Below, in pieces: positions 27,568 through 35,939 of a stretch of DNA of 64,000 nucleotides. The position numbers and the translations under genes were made by a program. Numbering within the stretch: the first letter of the stretch is position 1; every line of letters starts with the position of its first letter. The notes beneath the pieces were generated by a model. The model was not told the origin of the DNA. It worked only from the letters and a program-made list of their open reading frames with translations, and did no database searches. Source of the DNA: PALSA-1004 sp041483135. GTDB taxonomy: Bacteria; Pseudomonadota; Gammaproteobacteria; Burkholderiales; SG8-41. The stretch lies in contig JBGPFE010000003.1 of the NCBI GenBank assembly GCA_041483135.1, positions 1-64,000 of the forward strand, in the 5' to 3' direction.

Positions 27568-28833
27568 CTACCGCAGCAGGAGCGCGGTACCGATGCCGGC
27601 CGCGGTGAGCAGCAGGCCGGGCGCCGCGCGACGGCCGAGCAGCGTGCCGCCGATGACGAACACCAGCGCCGTCTTGAAGACGATGTTGGCAAGCATGGCG
27701 AGCCCGATGGTGGTAACGGCCTGCTCGGCGCCGAGTTTGCCGAGTTCGAACAGGCGCAGCGTGGAGAGCGTAATCGCATCGACGTCGGTCAGCCCGGAGA
27801 CCAGCGCAACGGCATACAGCCCGCGCGGCCCCGCGACATCCGATAGCCACGCCCCAAGCAGCAGCACCACGCCGTAGATGGCGCCGAAACTAAGCGCAGT
27901 GCCGAGTTCGGTCGGATTCGCGATTTCGGGGACAGGCGGCTTGTCGCCGTCGCCGAGCGCCTGCCAGCGGTAAAGCGTGGCGGCCAGCCCGAGCACCAAG
28001 CCGCCCGCCAACACCGGCAGGAGCTTCGGCAGCACAGCCAGCGAGACCACCGCGGTCAGCATCCCCACCCGCACCGGCAGCACCAGGTTGGCGAGCAGGA
28101 TCACGACCACCGCGAGTTGAGCCATCTCGGCGTGAGCACGGCCGTTGCGCGCATAGACCAGCGTGGTCGCGGTGCTCGACACCAGCCCGCCGAATAGTCC
28201 CAGCAGCGGCGTGCCGTAGCGCTCGCCGACGATGCGCAAGGCAAGATAGCCGGCGAGGCTGACACCGGATATCAGCACGACCATGAGCCAGAGCTGGTGC
28301 GGATTGAACGCGTCGTAGGGGCCGAAATTCCGGTCCGGCAGGATCGGCAGGATGATGAACGACAGCACCGCGAACTGCAGCATCGACACCAGGTCGCGGC
28401 GCGTCAGGCTGCGCGTGACGCCGTGCAGTTCCGTCTTGAAGTAGAGCAGGATCGTGGTGACGATCGCGAGCATCACCGCGATGGTGCTGAAGCCGTACCA
28501 CACGAGTGCGCCCAGGCCGTAGCACATCAGCAGCGCGGCGACCGTGGTGGTGCCGGGATCGCCGTCGTCGGGAGTGCCTTGCAGGTAGGCGGCGATGATC
28601 ATTGCGCCGACGGCAAGCAGGCCGGCCGCGAGCAGCCACGGGGACGCGGCGCGTTCCGACACGAAAGCGGCGAGCGTGCCTAACATGGCGACCAGCGCGA
28701 ACGTGCGCAGGCCGGCTTTGGCGGCCGGGCTGCGCTCGCGTTCGAGCCCGATCAGCAGGCCGATGCCGAGGCTGGTCAGAAAGCTCGCCAGCGGCTCGAG
28801 CCCGGCGCCTTCAAACAGGGTGTGGTCGATCAT
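27568..28833 (-). CDS. MgtC/SapB-DUF4010 membrane protein
   Basis: A 421-residue, roughly 12-helix inner-membrane protein. The N-terminal MgtC-like part has the signature LGIGLLIGLERER and GLRTFALVAMLG. The C-terminal DUF4010 part includes GGLVSSTATTLVYAR and SGLTDVDAITLSTLRL. The family is widespread but its transport role is unproven. It is inserted between recJ (three bases away) and prfB (54 bases away), interrupting a gene order that is otherwise conserved. Confidence 0.88.
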   Translation of the reverse strand: MIDHTLFEGAGLEPLASFLTSLGIGLLIGLERERSPAAKAGLRTFALVAMLGTLAAFVSERAASPWLLAAGLLAVGAMIIAAYLQGTPDDGDPGTTTVAALLMCYGLGALVWYGFSTIAVMLAIVTTILLYFKTELHGVTRSLTRRDLVSMLQFAVLSFIILPILPDRNFGPYDAFNPHQLWLMVVLISGVSLAGYLALRIVGERYGTPLLGLFGGLVSSTATTLVYARNGRAHAEMAQLAVVVILLANLVLPVRVGMLTAVVSLAVLPKLLPVLAGGLVLGLAATLYRWQALGDGDKPPVPEIANPTELGTALSFGAIYGVVLLLGAWLSDVAGPRGLYAVALVSGLTDVDAITLSTLRLFELGKLGAEQAVTTIGLAMLANIVFKTALVFVIGGTLLGRRAAPGLLLTAAGIGTALLLR

Positions 28834-28836
28834 GCG

Positions 28837-30534
28837 TCATGCCTCTTGCCAGTGCTCTATTGTAAGTTGCAGCCGCTGTGCGCCGTTATATTCGTTGACG
28901 GCGAGGCGGTAGACCGCGTGTACGCGCCGCGGCAGCGGCGTCGCATGGGAAAACAGCATCGCCTCGAATTGGCCGCCGGGCCTGGCTAGGCGCAGCTTGA
29001 GATGGCGCTCGCCGACTATCCGTTGCTGCGCAACTTCGAATTCGTCGTCGAACGTCGGCGGCGGAAACCCCTGTCCCCAGACTTGCTGCTCGAGTATCCG
29101 TGCCGATTCGAGCGTCAGGTGCTCGACCGGCAGCGCGCCGTCCGTTTCGATCATGCGCTCGAGATCGGCCGGCGTGAGCAGCGCCTGCGCGGTCGTTTCG
29201 AACGCCGCGCGGAAACGCTCGAGATCGGCTTCGCGCAGCGTAAGGCCGGCTGCTGCGGCGTGCCACCCGAAGCGAATGAGCAGCGCGGGTTCGCGCTTGG
29301 CCACCAGATCGAGCGCATCGCGCAGATGCAGCGCGGCTATCGAGCGCCCGGAGCCTTTGAGTTCGCCGCTCGCGCCGCGCGCGAATGCGATCACCGGCCG
29401 GTGAAAGCGCTCCTTGAGGCGCGAGGCGAGAATGCCGATCACGCCCTGGTGCCAGCCGGGATCGAACAGGCACAGGCTGTAGCTGTCCTGCGGCGAAATT
29501 TGATCCAGAATCGCGAGCGCGTTATCGTGCATGCCGGCTTCGATCGAGCGGCGCTCCCGGTTCAATCGATCGAGTTCGCGCGCGATGCGCTCTGCGGTGG
29601 CGGGGTCGTTGCCGATCAGGCATTCGATGCCGACCGCCATGTCATCGAGCCGGCCCGCGGCGTTGAGCCGCGGGCCGAGCACGAAGCCGAGATCGTACGT
29701 CGTTGCCTTGGCCGGGTTGCGGCCGGCGACGCGCATCAGCGCGGCGATTCCGGGCCACGTTTTGCCGGCGCGGATGTGCTGCAGCCCCTGCCGCACCAAT
29801 ATCCGGTTGTTGTCGTCGAGCCGCACCACGTCGGCAACCGTGCCGAGCGCGACCAGGTCGAGCAGCGCGGCCAGGTTGGGCTCCGTCTTGCCTTCGAATG
29901 CGCCGCGTTTTCTCAATTCTGCCCGCAGGGCGAGCATCAGGTAGAACATCACGCCGACGCCGGCGAGATTTTTGCTCGGGAAGCCGCATCCCGGCTGGTT
30001 CGGATTGATGATGCATAACGCGTCGGGCAACGTCGCGCCGGGCAGATGGTGATCGGTGATCAGCACGCGCATGCCGAGCTGGTTGGCGGCGGCGACCCCA
30101 TCGACGCTCGCGATGCCGTTGTCGACCGTGATCAGGATGTCGGGGTTCTTGATCTGCTTGGCGAGCGCTACGATCTCAGGCGTCAGGCCGTATCCGTACT
30201 CGAAGCGATTCGGCACCAGGTAATCGACGACGGCGCCAAATTCGCGCAGCGCGCGCATGCCGACCGCACAGGCGGTTGCGCCGTCGGAATCGTAATCGGC
30301 GACGATCAGCAGTCGTTGCTGGGTGGCGATCGCGTCGGCGATGATCGCTGCCATGCGTTCGACGTTGTGCAGGCGATCCAGCGGCGCAAGGCCGCCGAGT
30401 CCGGTTGCAAGCTGCTGCATCGAGGTCACGCCGCGCGCGGCATAAATGCGCGCAAGCAATGGGTGCAAACCGGCTTCCGCCAATGTTGCGATCGACGCGG
30501 CGGGTGCGCTGCGGGTGGCGAGGCTAAGCGGCAT
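28837..30534 (-). CDS. recJ: Single-stranded-DNA-specific exonuclease RecJ
   Basis: 5' to 3' exonuclease for single-stranded DNA in recombination and mismatch repair. The DHH-family metal motifs occur in order: ADYDSDGATA, TVDNGI, TDHHLPG and LGTVADVV. DHHA1 (IRFGWHAAAAGLTL) and an OB domain complete the 565-residue protein. It starts six bases after the rpfE-like gene, in one minus-strand run. Confidence 0.96.
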   Translation of the reverse strand: MPLSLATRSAPAASIATLAEAGLHPLLARIYAARGVTSMQQLATGLGGLAPLDRLHNVERMAAIIADAIATQQRLLIVADYDSDGATACAVGMRALREFGAVVDYLVPNRFEYGYGLTPEIVALAKQIKNPDILITVDNGIASVDGVAAANQLGMRVLITDHHLPGATLPDALCIINPNQPGCGFPSKNLAGVGVMFYLMLALRAELRKRGAFEGKTEPNLAALLDLVALGTVADVVRLDDNNRILVRQGLQHIRAGKTWPGIAALMRVAGRNPAKATTYDLGFVLGPRLNAAGRLDDMAVGIECLIGNDPATAERIARELDRLNRERRSIEAGMHDNALAILDQISPQDSYSLCLFDPGWHQGVIGILASRLKERFHRPVIAFARGASGELKGSGRSIAALHLRDALDLVAKREPALLIRFGWHAAAAGLTLREADLERFRAAFETTAQALLTPADLERMIETDGALPVEHLTLESARILEQQVWGQGFPPPTFDDEFEVAQQRIVGERHLKLRLARPGGQFEAMLFSHATPLPRRVHAVYRLAVNEYNGAQRLQLTIEHWQEA

Positions 30535-30540
30535 GGCTGG

Positions 30541-31575
30541 TCATACGGCGATTGCATAGTTCTCGAGCGGCCGCGCACGCCGCCAGAACCGCCACGATTG
30601 TGACCGCGTGAGCGTCGCTTCGAGCAAGTTCTCGCTATTGCATGCTGCGAGCGTGATGGCGGAAATCTTCCCTGTGCGCAGCGCCGCCAGCAAAGCGTTC
30701 ATCCAATTGCGTTCAAGCAGCGCGAGTTGTTCTCGCCAGGCAGCGAGGTCGCCCGACTGCAGCGCGGCCGCCAACTGATCGAATACCAGCAGAGGGTTGC
30801 CGTCTTCGGCAGGCACTGTGGCGAGCCACGCAGCGCCGCCGGCGGGCAAATCGTGATGCGCAATGCCGGCCTTGGCGGCGAGTGAGCGCGCCAAAATATC
30901 GTCGCTCCACACTGCGGAGTAAGGCGAACGCGCTACCGCCGGCGCCGTACCGCCGCCCCACAACCAGATGCTGTTGACCGTCGCTGCACCGCGCGTTTCG
31001 CGTACCGCATTCACCGCGTGCGCGTGCAGCACCATTTGCGCCTCGTTGATTACGCGGTGCCAGGCGAGCGCGTCATCGCCCCGCGGCAGATGACGGTCTA
31101 TGTCGTGGCGGGTTACGCGCGCAAGCGGCGTGGTGACGAGACCGGGTTCGCGTTCCGTGCGCAGGTACCAGCGTTGCGGGGAGGGTGCGAGCAAGGTGAT
31201 GCCGTCGCCCCCGAAGTGCCGGTTGAGCGCTGCCACCAGAGCATGCGCTTCGTCCGTGTCGAGATCTGCCACGCGGCCGGCCATCATCAACTGTCCGCGG
31301 TTGACGCGCAATTCGACCGGATCCGCGCGCAGCCAGTAATGAAGTTCAGGCTCGACGCCGTCCACTCTCAATGTCAACGCCGCGACCGGCCAGTCCTGCT
31401 GTTTCACGATTCCGAACGCACGGCACAACCATGCCTCGGGCCCGAGCGCGGGCTGCAATGCAACGCTCGCGCGCGCGAGCAAAGTTTCCAGCAGGGGCAG
31501 GCGCATATCCTGGTAGGGCTCGCCGCCCACCGCGGACGGCAGCAGCAAATCGGAAATCAGCAGAGTGCAGCGCAT
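30541..31575 (-). CDS. RpfE-type / phosphoglycerate-mutase-like protein
   Basis: A 344-residue protein with the block NSIWLWGGGTAP seen in the proteobacterial RpfE-type family, which is often labelled phosphoglycerate mutase by weak similarity to the alkaline phosphatase fold. I cannot see a full set of metal ligands, so enzymatic activity is doubtful. The context is informative: an rpfE gene next to recJ, prfB and lysS is also found around the rpf locus of Xanthomonas. It heads the minus-strand run and is divergent from lolC across about 115 bases. Confidence 0.65.
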   Translation of the reverse strand: MRCTLLISDLLLPSAVGGEPYQDMRLPLLETLLARASVALQPALGPEAWLCRAFGIVKQQDWPVAALTLRVDGVEPELHYWLRADPVELRVNRGQLMMAGRVADLDTDEAHALVAALNRHFGGDGITLLAPSPQRWYLRTEREPGLVTTPLARVTRHDIDRHLPRGDDALAWHRVINEAQMVLHAHAVNAVRETRGAATVNSIWLWGGGTAPAVARSPYSAVWSDDILARSLAAKAGIAHHDLPAGGAAWLATVPAEDGNPLLVFDQLAAALQSGDLAAWREQLALLERNWMNALLAALRTGKISAITLAACNSENLLEATLTRSQSWRFWRRARPLENYAIAV

Positions 31576-31690
31576 GGACCAGGCCGGGGAGTGTTTTGCA
31601 GTTTACCATTCACGCCGGCATGCGGCCGGCCGCTATGTGCCGACGCGCCGGCATTGTGGCAAACTTGCGCTTTCGCCACGGGCGTTGATC

Positions 31691-32935
31691 TTGCAACCTT
31701 ACGAGCTCTTCATCGGTTTGCGCTACACGCGCGCGCGGCAGCGCAGCCGTTTCATCTCGCTTATTTCGCTGGTATCGGTGATCGGCATCGCGCTCGGCAT
31801 CACGGTGCTGATCACGGTGCTGTCGGTGATGAACGGTTTTCAGCGCGAGGTGCGTACACGCATCTTGAGTGTGGCGTCTCATGTCCAGATTTCAGGCGCT
31901 GACAACACGCTTGCCGACTGGCGCGCCGTCGCGGCTGCCGCCGAAAAAAACGAGCAGGTGGTGGCGGCCGCGCCGTACGTGACGGCCCAGGGGCTGCTGT
32001 CGAGCGGCGGTTCGGTGCGCGGCGTTTATATACGCGGCATCATTCCGAATTACGAGGAAAAAGCCGCCGATCTCGCGCAGCACATGCAGGCCGGCAGCCT
32101 GACTGCGCTGAAACCGGGCGAATTCGGCATCGTGCTCGGCATCGAGCTCGCGCGCGCGCTCGGCGTGCTGGTCGGCGACAAGGTGGTGTTGATCGCGCCG
32201 CAGGGGCAGGTGACGCCGGCCGGCGTCCTGCCGCGGCTGCGGCAGTTCACCGTGGCCGGGATTTTCTTTGTCGACCATTACGAGTACGATTCCGGCCTGG
32301 CGCTCATCGAACTGGAAGACGCGCAGAAGCTCTACCGCATGGGCACGCAGGTGAGCGGCGTGCGTCTGAAGCTCAAGGATCTGTTCCAGTCGGGCGCCGT
32401 GTCGCGCGATCTCGCGCGCAGTCTCGGGCCGGACACCATCATCACGGACTGGACGCGGCTCAACGCGAATTTCTTTCGTGCCGTCGACATCGAGAAGCGC
32501 ATGATGTTCCTGATCGTGTTCCTGATCATCGCGGTCGCCGCGTTCAACATCGTCTCGAGTCTATTCATGGCGGTGAAGGACAAGCAGTCCGACATCGCGA
32601 TCCTGCGCACGCTCGGCGCGAGCCCGGGCAGCGTGACGAAAATCTTCCTGATCCAGGGCACGTTGATCGGCTTGATGGGGACGCTCGCCGGCGTGATCGG
32701 CGGCGTCGCGTTAGCCGCCAATGTGGACGTGGTGGTGCCGTTTCTCGAACAGATGCTCGGCTTCAAGTTCCTTTCCAAGGACGTCTACCAGATCAGCGAG
32801 CTGCCCTCGGAGTTGCGCGCGTCCGATATCCTGCTGACGGCGTTTTTCTCCTTCGTGGTCAGCATGCTCGCGACGATTTATCCGAGCTGGCGCGCGGCCA
32901 AGATCAATCCCGCGGAGGCGCTGCGCTATGAATAG
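31691..32935 (+). CDS. lolC: Lipoprotein-releasing ABC transporter permease LolC/LolE
   Basis: Inner-membrane permease that extracts mature lipoproteins and passes them to LolA. The frame opens at 31565, but the family N-terminus is reached at TTG 31691 (MQPYELFIGLRYTRARQRSRF), giving 414 residues; TTG 31685 is also possible. There are four membrane helices: one after the N-terminus (LISLVSVIGIALGITVLI) and three in the C-terminal FtsX domain, with a large periplasmic domain between. The end overlaps lolD by eight bases. Only one permease gene is present, as in betaproteobacteria with a LolF-like homodimer. Confidence 0.93.
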   Translation: MQPYELFIGLRYTRARQRSRFISLISLVSVIGIALGITVLITVLSVMNGFQREVRTRILSVASHVQISGADNTLADWRAVAAAAEKNEQVVAAAPYVTAQGLLSSGGSVRGVYIRGIIPNYEEKAADLAQHMQAGSLTALKPGEFGIVLGIELARALGVLVGDKVVLIAPQGQVTPAGVLPRLRQFTVAGIFFVDHYEYDSGLALIELEDAQKLYRMGTQVSGVRLKLKDLFQSGAVSRDLARSLGPDTIITDWTRLNANFFRAVDIEKRMMFLIVFLIIAVAAFNIVSSLFMAVKDKQSDIAILRTLGASPGSVTKIFLIQGTLIGLMGTLAGVIGGVALAANVDVVVPFLEQMLGFKFLSKDVYQISELPSELRASDILLTAFFSFVVSMLATIYPSWRAAKINPAEALRYE

Positions 32936-33635
32936 CGGTCAGCGCTCAGCGGTCAGCGTTCAGCCGGCGCTCGCGTGCCACGGCCTGCGCAAGATCTACT
33001 GGCAGGGTAAAGTCGAAGTGCCGGTGCTGCTCGGCGTGGATCTCACGGTAGCGAAAGGCGAGTTTGTCGCGATCGTCGGCGCTTCGGGTTCGGGCAAGAG
33101 CACGCTGCTGCATCTGCTCGGCGGGCTCGACGCCGCAAGCGGCGGCGAGGTCCTGATCGGCGGGCGCGATATCCAGTCGCTCGACGAGGCCGAGCGCGGC
33201 GAGCTGCGCAACCGCGCGCTCGGATTCGTTTACCAGTTCCATCATCTGCTGCCGGAATTCACCGCGGTCGAGAACGTCGCGATGCCGCTCCTGATCCGGC
33301 GCCTGGCGGATGCCGAAGCCGGGGCGCTCGCGGTCGGGATGTTGAAGCGGGTCGGGCTCGGCCATCGTTTGGCCCACGCGCCGTCCGAGCTGTCGGGCGG
33401 CGAGCGCCAGCGCGTTGCGCTTGCGCGCGCGCTGGTCACGAACCCGGCGTGCGTGCTGGCCGACGAGCCGACCGGCAACCTCGATCGTCAGACCGCGGGC
33501 GAGGTGTTCGAACTGATGCTCGAACTCAACCGCGGCTTCAACACCAGTCTCGTGATCGCGACTCACGACAGCGAAATCGCGTCGCGTGCCGGGCGCATCC
33601 TGAGATTGGTCGATGGGGTGCTGCGGACGGCTTGA
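32928..33635 (+). CDS. lolD: Lipoprotein-releasing system ATP-binding protein LolD
   Basis: ATPase subunit of the Lol exporter. Walker A GASGSGKST is at 51-59, the Q-loop in YQFHHLLPEF, the ABC signature LSGGE at 155-159, Walker B ending ADE at 178-180, and the H-loop THD near the end. The LolD-specific loop around FHHLLPEFTAVENVAMP is clear. The first dozen residues (NSGQRSAVSVQ) are encoded by a dispersed AGCGGTCAGC repeat and are not part of the family core. Its ATG overlaps the end of lolC. Confidence 0.95.
   Translation: MNSGQRSAVSVQPALACHGLRKIYWQGKVEVPVLLGVDLTVAKGEFVAIVGASGSGKSTLLHLLGGLDAASGGEVLIGGRDIQSLDEAERGELRNRALGFVYQFHHLLPEFTAVENVAMPLLIRRLADAEAGALAVGMLKRVGLGHRLAHAPSELSGGERQRVALARALVTNPACVLADEPTGNLDRQTAGEVFELMLELNRGFNTSLVIATHDSEIASRAGRILRLVDGVLRTA
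32934..32965. repeat. AGCGGTCAGC repeat inside the lolD 5' end
   Basis: AGCGGTCAGCGCTC is followed by AGCGGTCAGCGTTC, two tandem units of the same 14-base family seen at 13404-13499. Here the repeat is read in frame as lolD codons 3-13. Confidence 0.8.
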
Positions 33636-33678
33636 GTTGACATTGTCCGGCGCACCTGTCCGGACAAGCTCAAGGTGA

Positions 33679-34020
33679 TCATTGGACCGGTTCCGGGCCG
33701 CACCCCTTGGTCTCGCGCAGATGCCGCAGCTGCACGAGACGTGTATTTGCGCTTTGAAGAGCGTCGGTTTTTTCGAGATTGTTTCCCATTCCGAAGTCGC
33801 CCAGGACCGCGATTGCGTCGCGCCCGCTGAATTCACTTTCTTTCTTCACGCGGTCGATAAACGCCCTGACTTTTGCCGTGTCGAGATCGATGTCCCGGCA
33901 GGTCATGGATTCTTTCTCCTTGTCCGTGAGTAATGGTTGCCGGCCGTAAGTTTTGGTCGCACACCCCTGGACTGAAGCCAGCACGAGAACGGCAGCTGCG
34001 AGCAGCAACGCATGTTTCAT
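33679..34020 (-). CDS. Small predicted lipoprotein, unknown function
   Basis: A 113-residue protein with a signal peptide (MKHALLLAAAVLVLASVQGC) ending in a plausible lipobox QGC. Two more cysteines (TCRD and KGCGP) could form a disulfide. No domain is recognised. A GAGGAATGAGGGA stretch before the ATG can serve as ribosome site. It lies 27 bases downstream of the PaiB-like gene on the same strand and may share its transcript. Confidence 0.7.
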   Translation of the reverse strand: MKHALLLAAAVLVLASVQGCATKTYGRQPLLTDKEKESMTCRDIDLDTAKVRAFIDRVKKESEFSGRDAIAVLGDFGMGNNLEKTDALQSANTRLVQLRHLRETKGCGPEPVQ

Positions 34021-34047
34021 TGTTCCCTCATTCCTCGAAATTAAAAC

Positions 34048-34638
34048 TCATTTCCTTTCCATCAACCTGGCCAGGGCCGAATCGTTCTCGGACCCGGTCG
34101 CTACAAGTTTCGATACGACGGCGGCCCGATCGGCGGCAGACCGGTTTTGGCCAAGCTTGAATTTGCCTTGTATTTCCCTGATTCGGACTTCTATTCCTAC
34201 AATGGCCCCCAGAAGTCCTTGATCGTACCCGGGCAGCCAGGGAGGCTTGTTATTGCGTTCATATTTCTCCGTGAGGCGCTCGACGATGCGCTTGATGCGG
34301 GACCGGTCATCCAGGGCTTGGGCGCTCCCATAAACGTGGGCGACTGCGTAATTCCAGGTCGGCACGCCCGGGGCGAGGTACCACGAGGGAGATATGTAGG
34401 CATGCGGCCCCTGGAAGATGGCCATGACCTCCGCCCCATTTGAAAAGTGCTGCCACTGCGGATTGGCCCGCGCGACATGCCCAAGCAATACGTTCGCTTC
34501 CCGGTCGTAGATGAAAGGAATGTGGCTCGCAAACGGACGGCCCTCGAATACCGTGACCAATACTCCAAATGCATTTTCATTGATGAATGCGGCCAGCTTG
34601 TCACCGTCGTCCTCGCCGAAGTGCTTGGGAACGTACAT
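34048..34638 (-). CDS. PaiB-like FMN-binding protein
   Basis: Belongs to the PaiB/FMN-binding split-barrel family, named for a Bacillus regulator of sporulation and protease genes. The hallmark N-terminus MYVPKHF is present, with HIPFIYD, GHVARANPQW and the block SPSWY...VPTWNY. At 196 residues it is full length. The start lies just 14 bases from the end of an attC-like site, with no ribosome site visible between. The second gene of the run is a small lipoprotein. A DNA-binding role is not shown by the sequence. Confidence 0.88.
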   Translation of the reverse strand: MYVPKHFGEDDGDKLAAFINENAFGVLVTVFEGRPFASHIPFIYDREANVLLGHVARANPQWQHFSNGAEVMAIFQGPHAYISPSWYLAPGVPTWNYAVAHVYGSAQALDDRSRIKRIVERLTEKYERNNKPPWLPGYDQGLLGAIVGIEVRIREIQGKFKLGQNRSAADRAAVVSKLVATGSENDSALARLMERK

Positions 34639-34651
34639 GGCGCGTAATGAG

Positions 34652-34738
34652 TTCTAACGAGCGGGCGCCGGAGCGCGAAGCGCTACGGGAACCCGACAGC
34701 GACGCTGTCGGGCGCTCCGCTCGAATGCGGGGTTAGGC
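34652..34738 (-). other. attC-like recombination site 1
   Basis: On the minus strand this 87-base element opens with GCCTAAC (34738-34732), matching the inverse core RYYYAAC, and closes with GTTAGAA (34658-34652), close to the core GTTRRRY. Inner arms CGAGCGGAGCGCC and GGCGCCCGCTCG pair as a 12-bp stem with one extra base on one strand, as in integron attC sites. Two further hairpins (34672-34684 and 34692-34712) lie inside. It follows the stop of the small membrane-protein gene by 52 bases. Confidence 0.5.
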
Positions 34739-34790
34739 GCAACGTTCGCTTGCCGGTCTTCAGTTCGGTCGCGCGGTGCCCGTAAGACGT

Positions 34791-34991
34791 TCATTCCAGC
34801 TTACTGATTAAGCGATAGATCGCGATTAAAATTCCGAATCCGATGTACATCCCCAATAACGCAACAAGCATTAGCATCGCCACCGCGAAGCTTATTATTT
34901 TCGCTTCCGACAGAAAAATAATCGTGCCAGCGAGACCGATGAACGAAGCAGCGATGCCGGCAGCGACCTTTAGCGTTCTATTCTTTGGCAT
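34791..34991 (-). CDS. Small two-helix membrane protein, unknown function
   Basis: A 66-residue protein with a basic start (MPKNRTLK) and two hydrophobic segments (about residues 8-28 and 34-58). No family is recognised. It lies alone between two attC-like sites in the orientation expected of a cassette gene, and the whole unit is about 390 bases, a normal cassette size. Confidence 0.6.
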   Translation of the reverse strand: MPKNRTLKVAAGIAASFIGLAGTIIFLSEAKIISFAVAMLMLVALLGMYIGFGILIAIYRLISKLE

Positions 34992-35043
34992 AGGTTATGC
35001 CGGCTCCCTCGACGACGCCTGAATGAATGAGCCTGAACATGGC

Positions 35044-35110
35044 GCCCAACATCTGACTTCATCGGCCTGCGCGGCTTTTTGTGCAGGTCCGGTGCAAGGA
35101 TGGGTTGGCC
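35044..35110 (-). other. attC-like recombination site 2
   Basis: A 67-base minus-strand element. It runs from GGCCAAC (35110-35104) to GTTGGGC (35050-35044), the latter a perfect GTTRRRY core. The core arms extend to complementary CATC and GAT. Inner boxes CGGACCTGC (35091-35083) and GCAGGCCG (35070-35063) pair over eight bases with one extrahelical A, the asymmetry that directs integrase to one strand. It sits 52 bases past the DUF805 stop. Confidence 0.6.
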
Positions 35111-35162
35111 ACCCGAAAGGTAACATTCGCTAGCGCTGTATCTACAGGACGAGAAATGGCCC

Positions 35163-35489
35163 TCACTCCACAGATGAAAATCGATTTGGCTCTTTGGCTT
35201 CCTGTATAGCCCACACAATTAGGACAATCCATCCAATTATTGGAATGAACCAAAGCAGAAGAAACCACCCACTTCTATCTGTGTCGTGTAGCCGCCGCGC
35301 GCCAACTGCCAGGGACGGTAGCAAAACCCCCAGCGAAAAAAGCCCTGACAACATCTCGCTTACGATACCTGATGCCGCCGACGCCAAGAAAGTAAAAAGG
35401 AACCACCACCAATACTCCGACCGAGAGGCGCGCCCGTTAAACGCGGCATATTTTGAGAAACAGGTGCTAATGGATTCGCCGAATGTCAT
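35163..35489 (-). CDS. DUF805 membrane protein
   Basis: A 108-residue protein of the DUF805 (YhaH) family. The signature blocks are FNGRASRSEYWWWFLF and ARRLHDTDRSGWFLLL, with about four hydrophobic segments. A clear ribosome site (AGGAGGTAGC) precedes the ATG. Function is unknown; DUF805 genes are common cargo of integron cassettes and plasmids. It is followed by an attC-like site, which suggests it is one. Confidence 0.87.
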   Translation of the reverse strand: MTFGESISTCFSKYAAFNGRASRSEYWWWFLFTFLASAASGIVSEMLSGLFSLGVLLPSLAVGARRLHDTDRSGWFLLLWFIPIIGWIVLIVWAIQEAKEPNRFSSVE

Positions 35490-35669
35490 GTGCTACCTCC
35501 TGATCTAAGTTTATCGGAACAACAAGATGTATTAGTTTTCAACAATCAAAAGAGAACAGATCATCGAGGTTGGGGCATCCAACGTGAATTAGGTGAAAAG
35601 ATAGATGCTGATTTAGATGACATATTAGATGACAATTTAGTTGGCACTCATCACTCTTTCATCGACTAG
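35490..35669 (+). other. Short AT-rich ORF, possible gene remnant
   Basis: A 59-codon frame from GTG 35490 to TAG 35667 reads like protein (for example HRGWGIQRELGEKIDADLDD) and uses many TTA, GAT and AAT codons, unlike the GC-rich neighbours. No family or ribosome site is recognised. It overlaps the DUF805 5' end on the other strand, so it may be a fragment of an acquired gene. Confidence 0.25.
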
Positions 35670-35844
35670 TACTTTTGTCATGGCCCGTCATCCTGTTGGC
35701 CCGTCTATACGTTACGCCGGATACTGTGCAATGACAAACCAGTCTCAAAAAGGCGGGAAGCGCAAATGGCGGAGCATGGCAAGGGAATGGCGGTGGAACA
35801 GGTTGCACGGCCGCAGCTTCCGGATTTGGCGCGCGACGTTTCTT

Positions 35845-35935
35845 CGTCTCTCGATTTTCTCAGTGTCCCCTGTGGTCCCCTGTGGCCAAGGTCTTTGGCT
35901 CTTGGTCTTATCCGCGTTCATCGGCGGTTGCATCG
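35845..35935. repeat. Dispersed CCACAGGGGACAC / TCCGCGTTCATC-type repeat
   Basis: Contains TCTCAGTGTCCCCTGTGGTC with a second CCCCTGTGGCC, then CTTATCCGCGTTCATCGGCGG. Very similar sequences recur as noncoding repeats in many unrelated bacterial genomes. A 100-codon ORF across it (35641-35943) is judged spurious. The rest of 35670-35939 holds no supported gene. Confidence 0.5.
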
Positions 35936-35939
35936 GGTT

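Noticed and set aside
33636..33678. GTCCGG/CCGGAC inverted repeat after lolD as a terminator
   Set aside because: A stem is possible but no T-tract follows, so it is not called.
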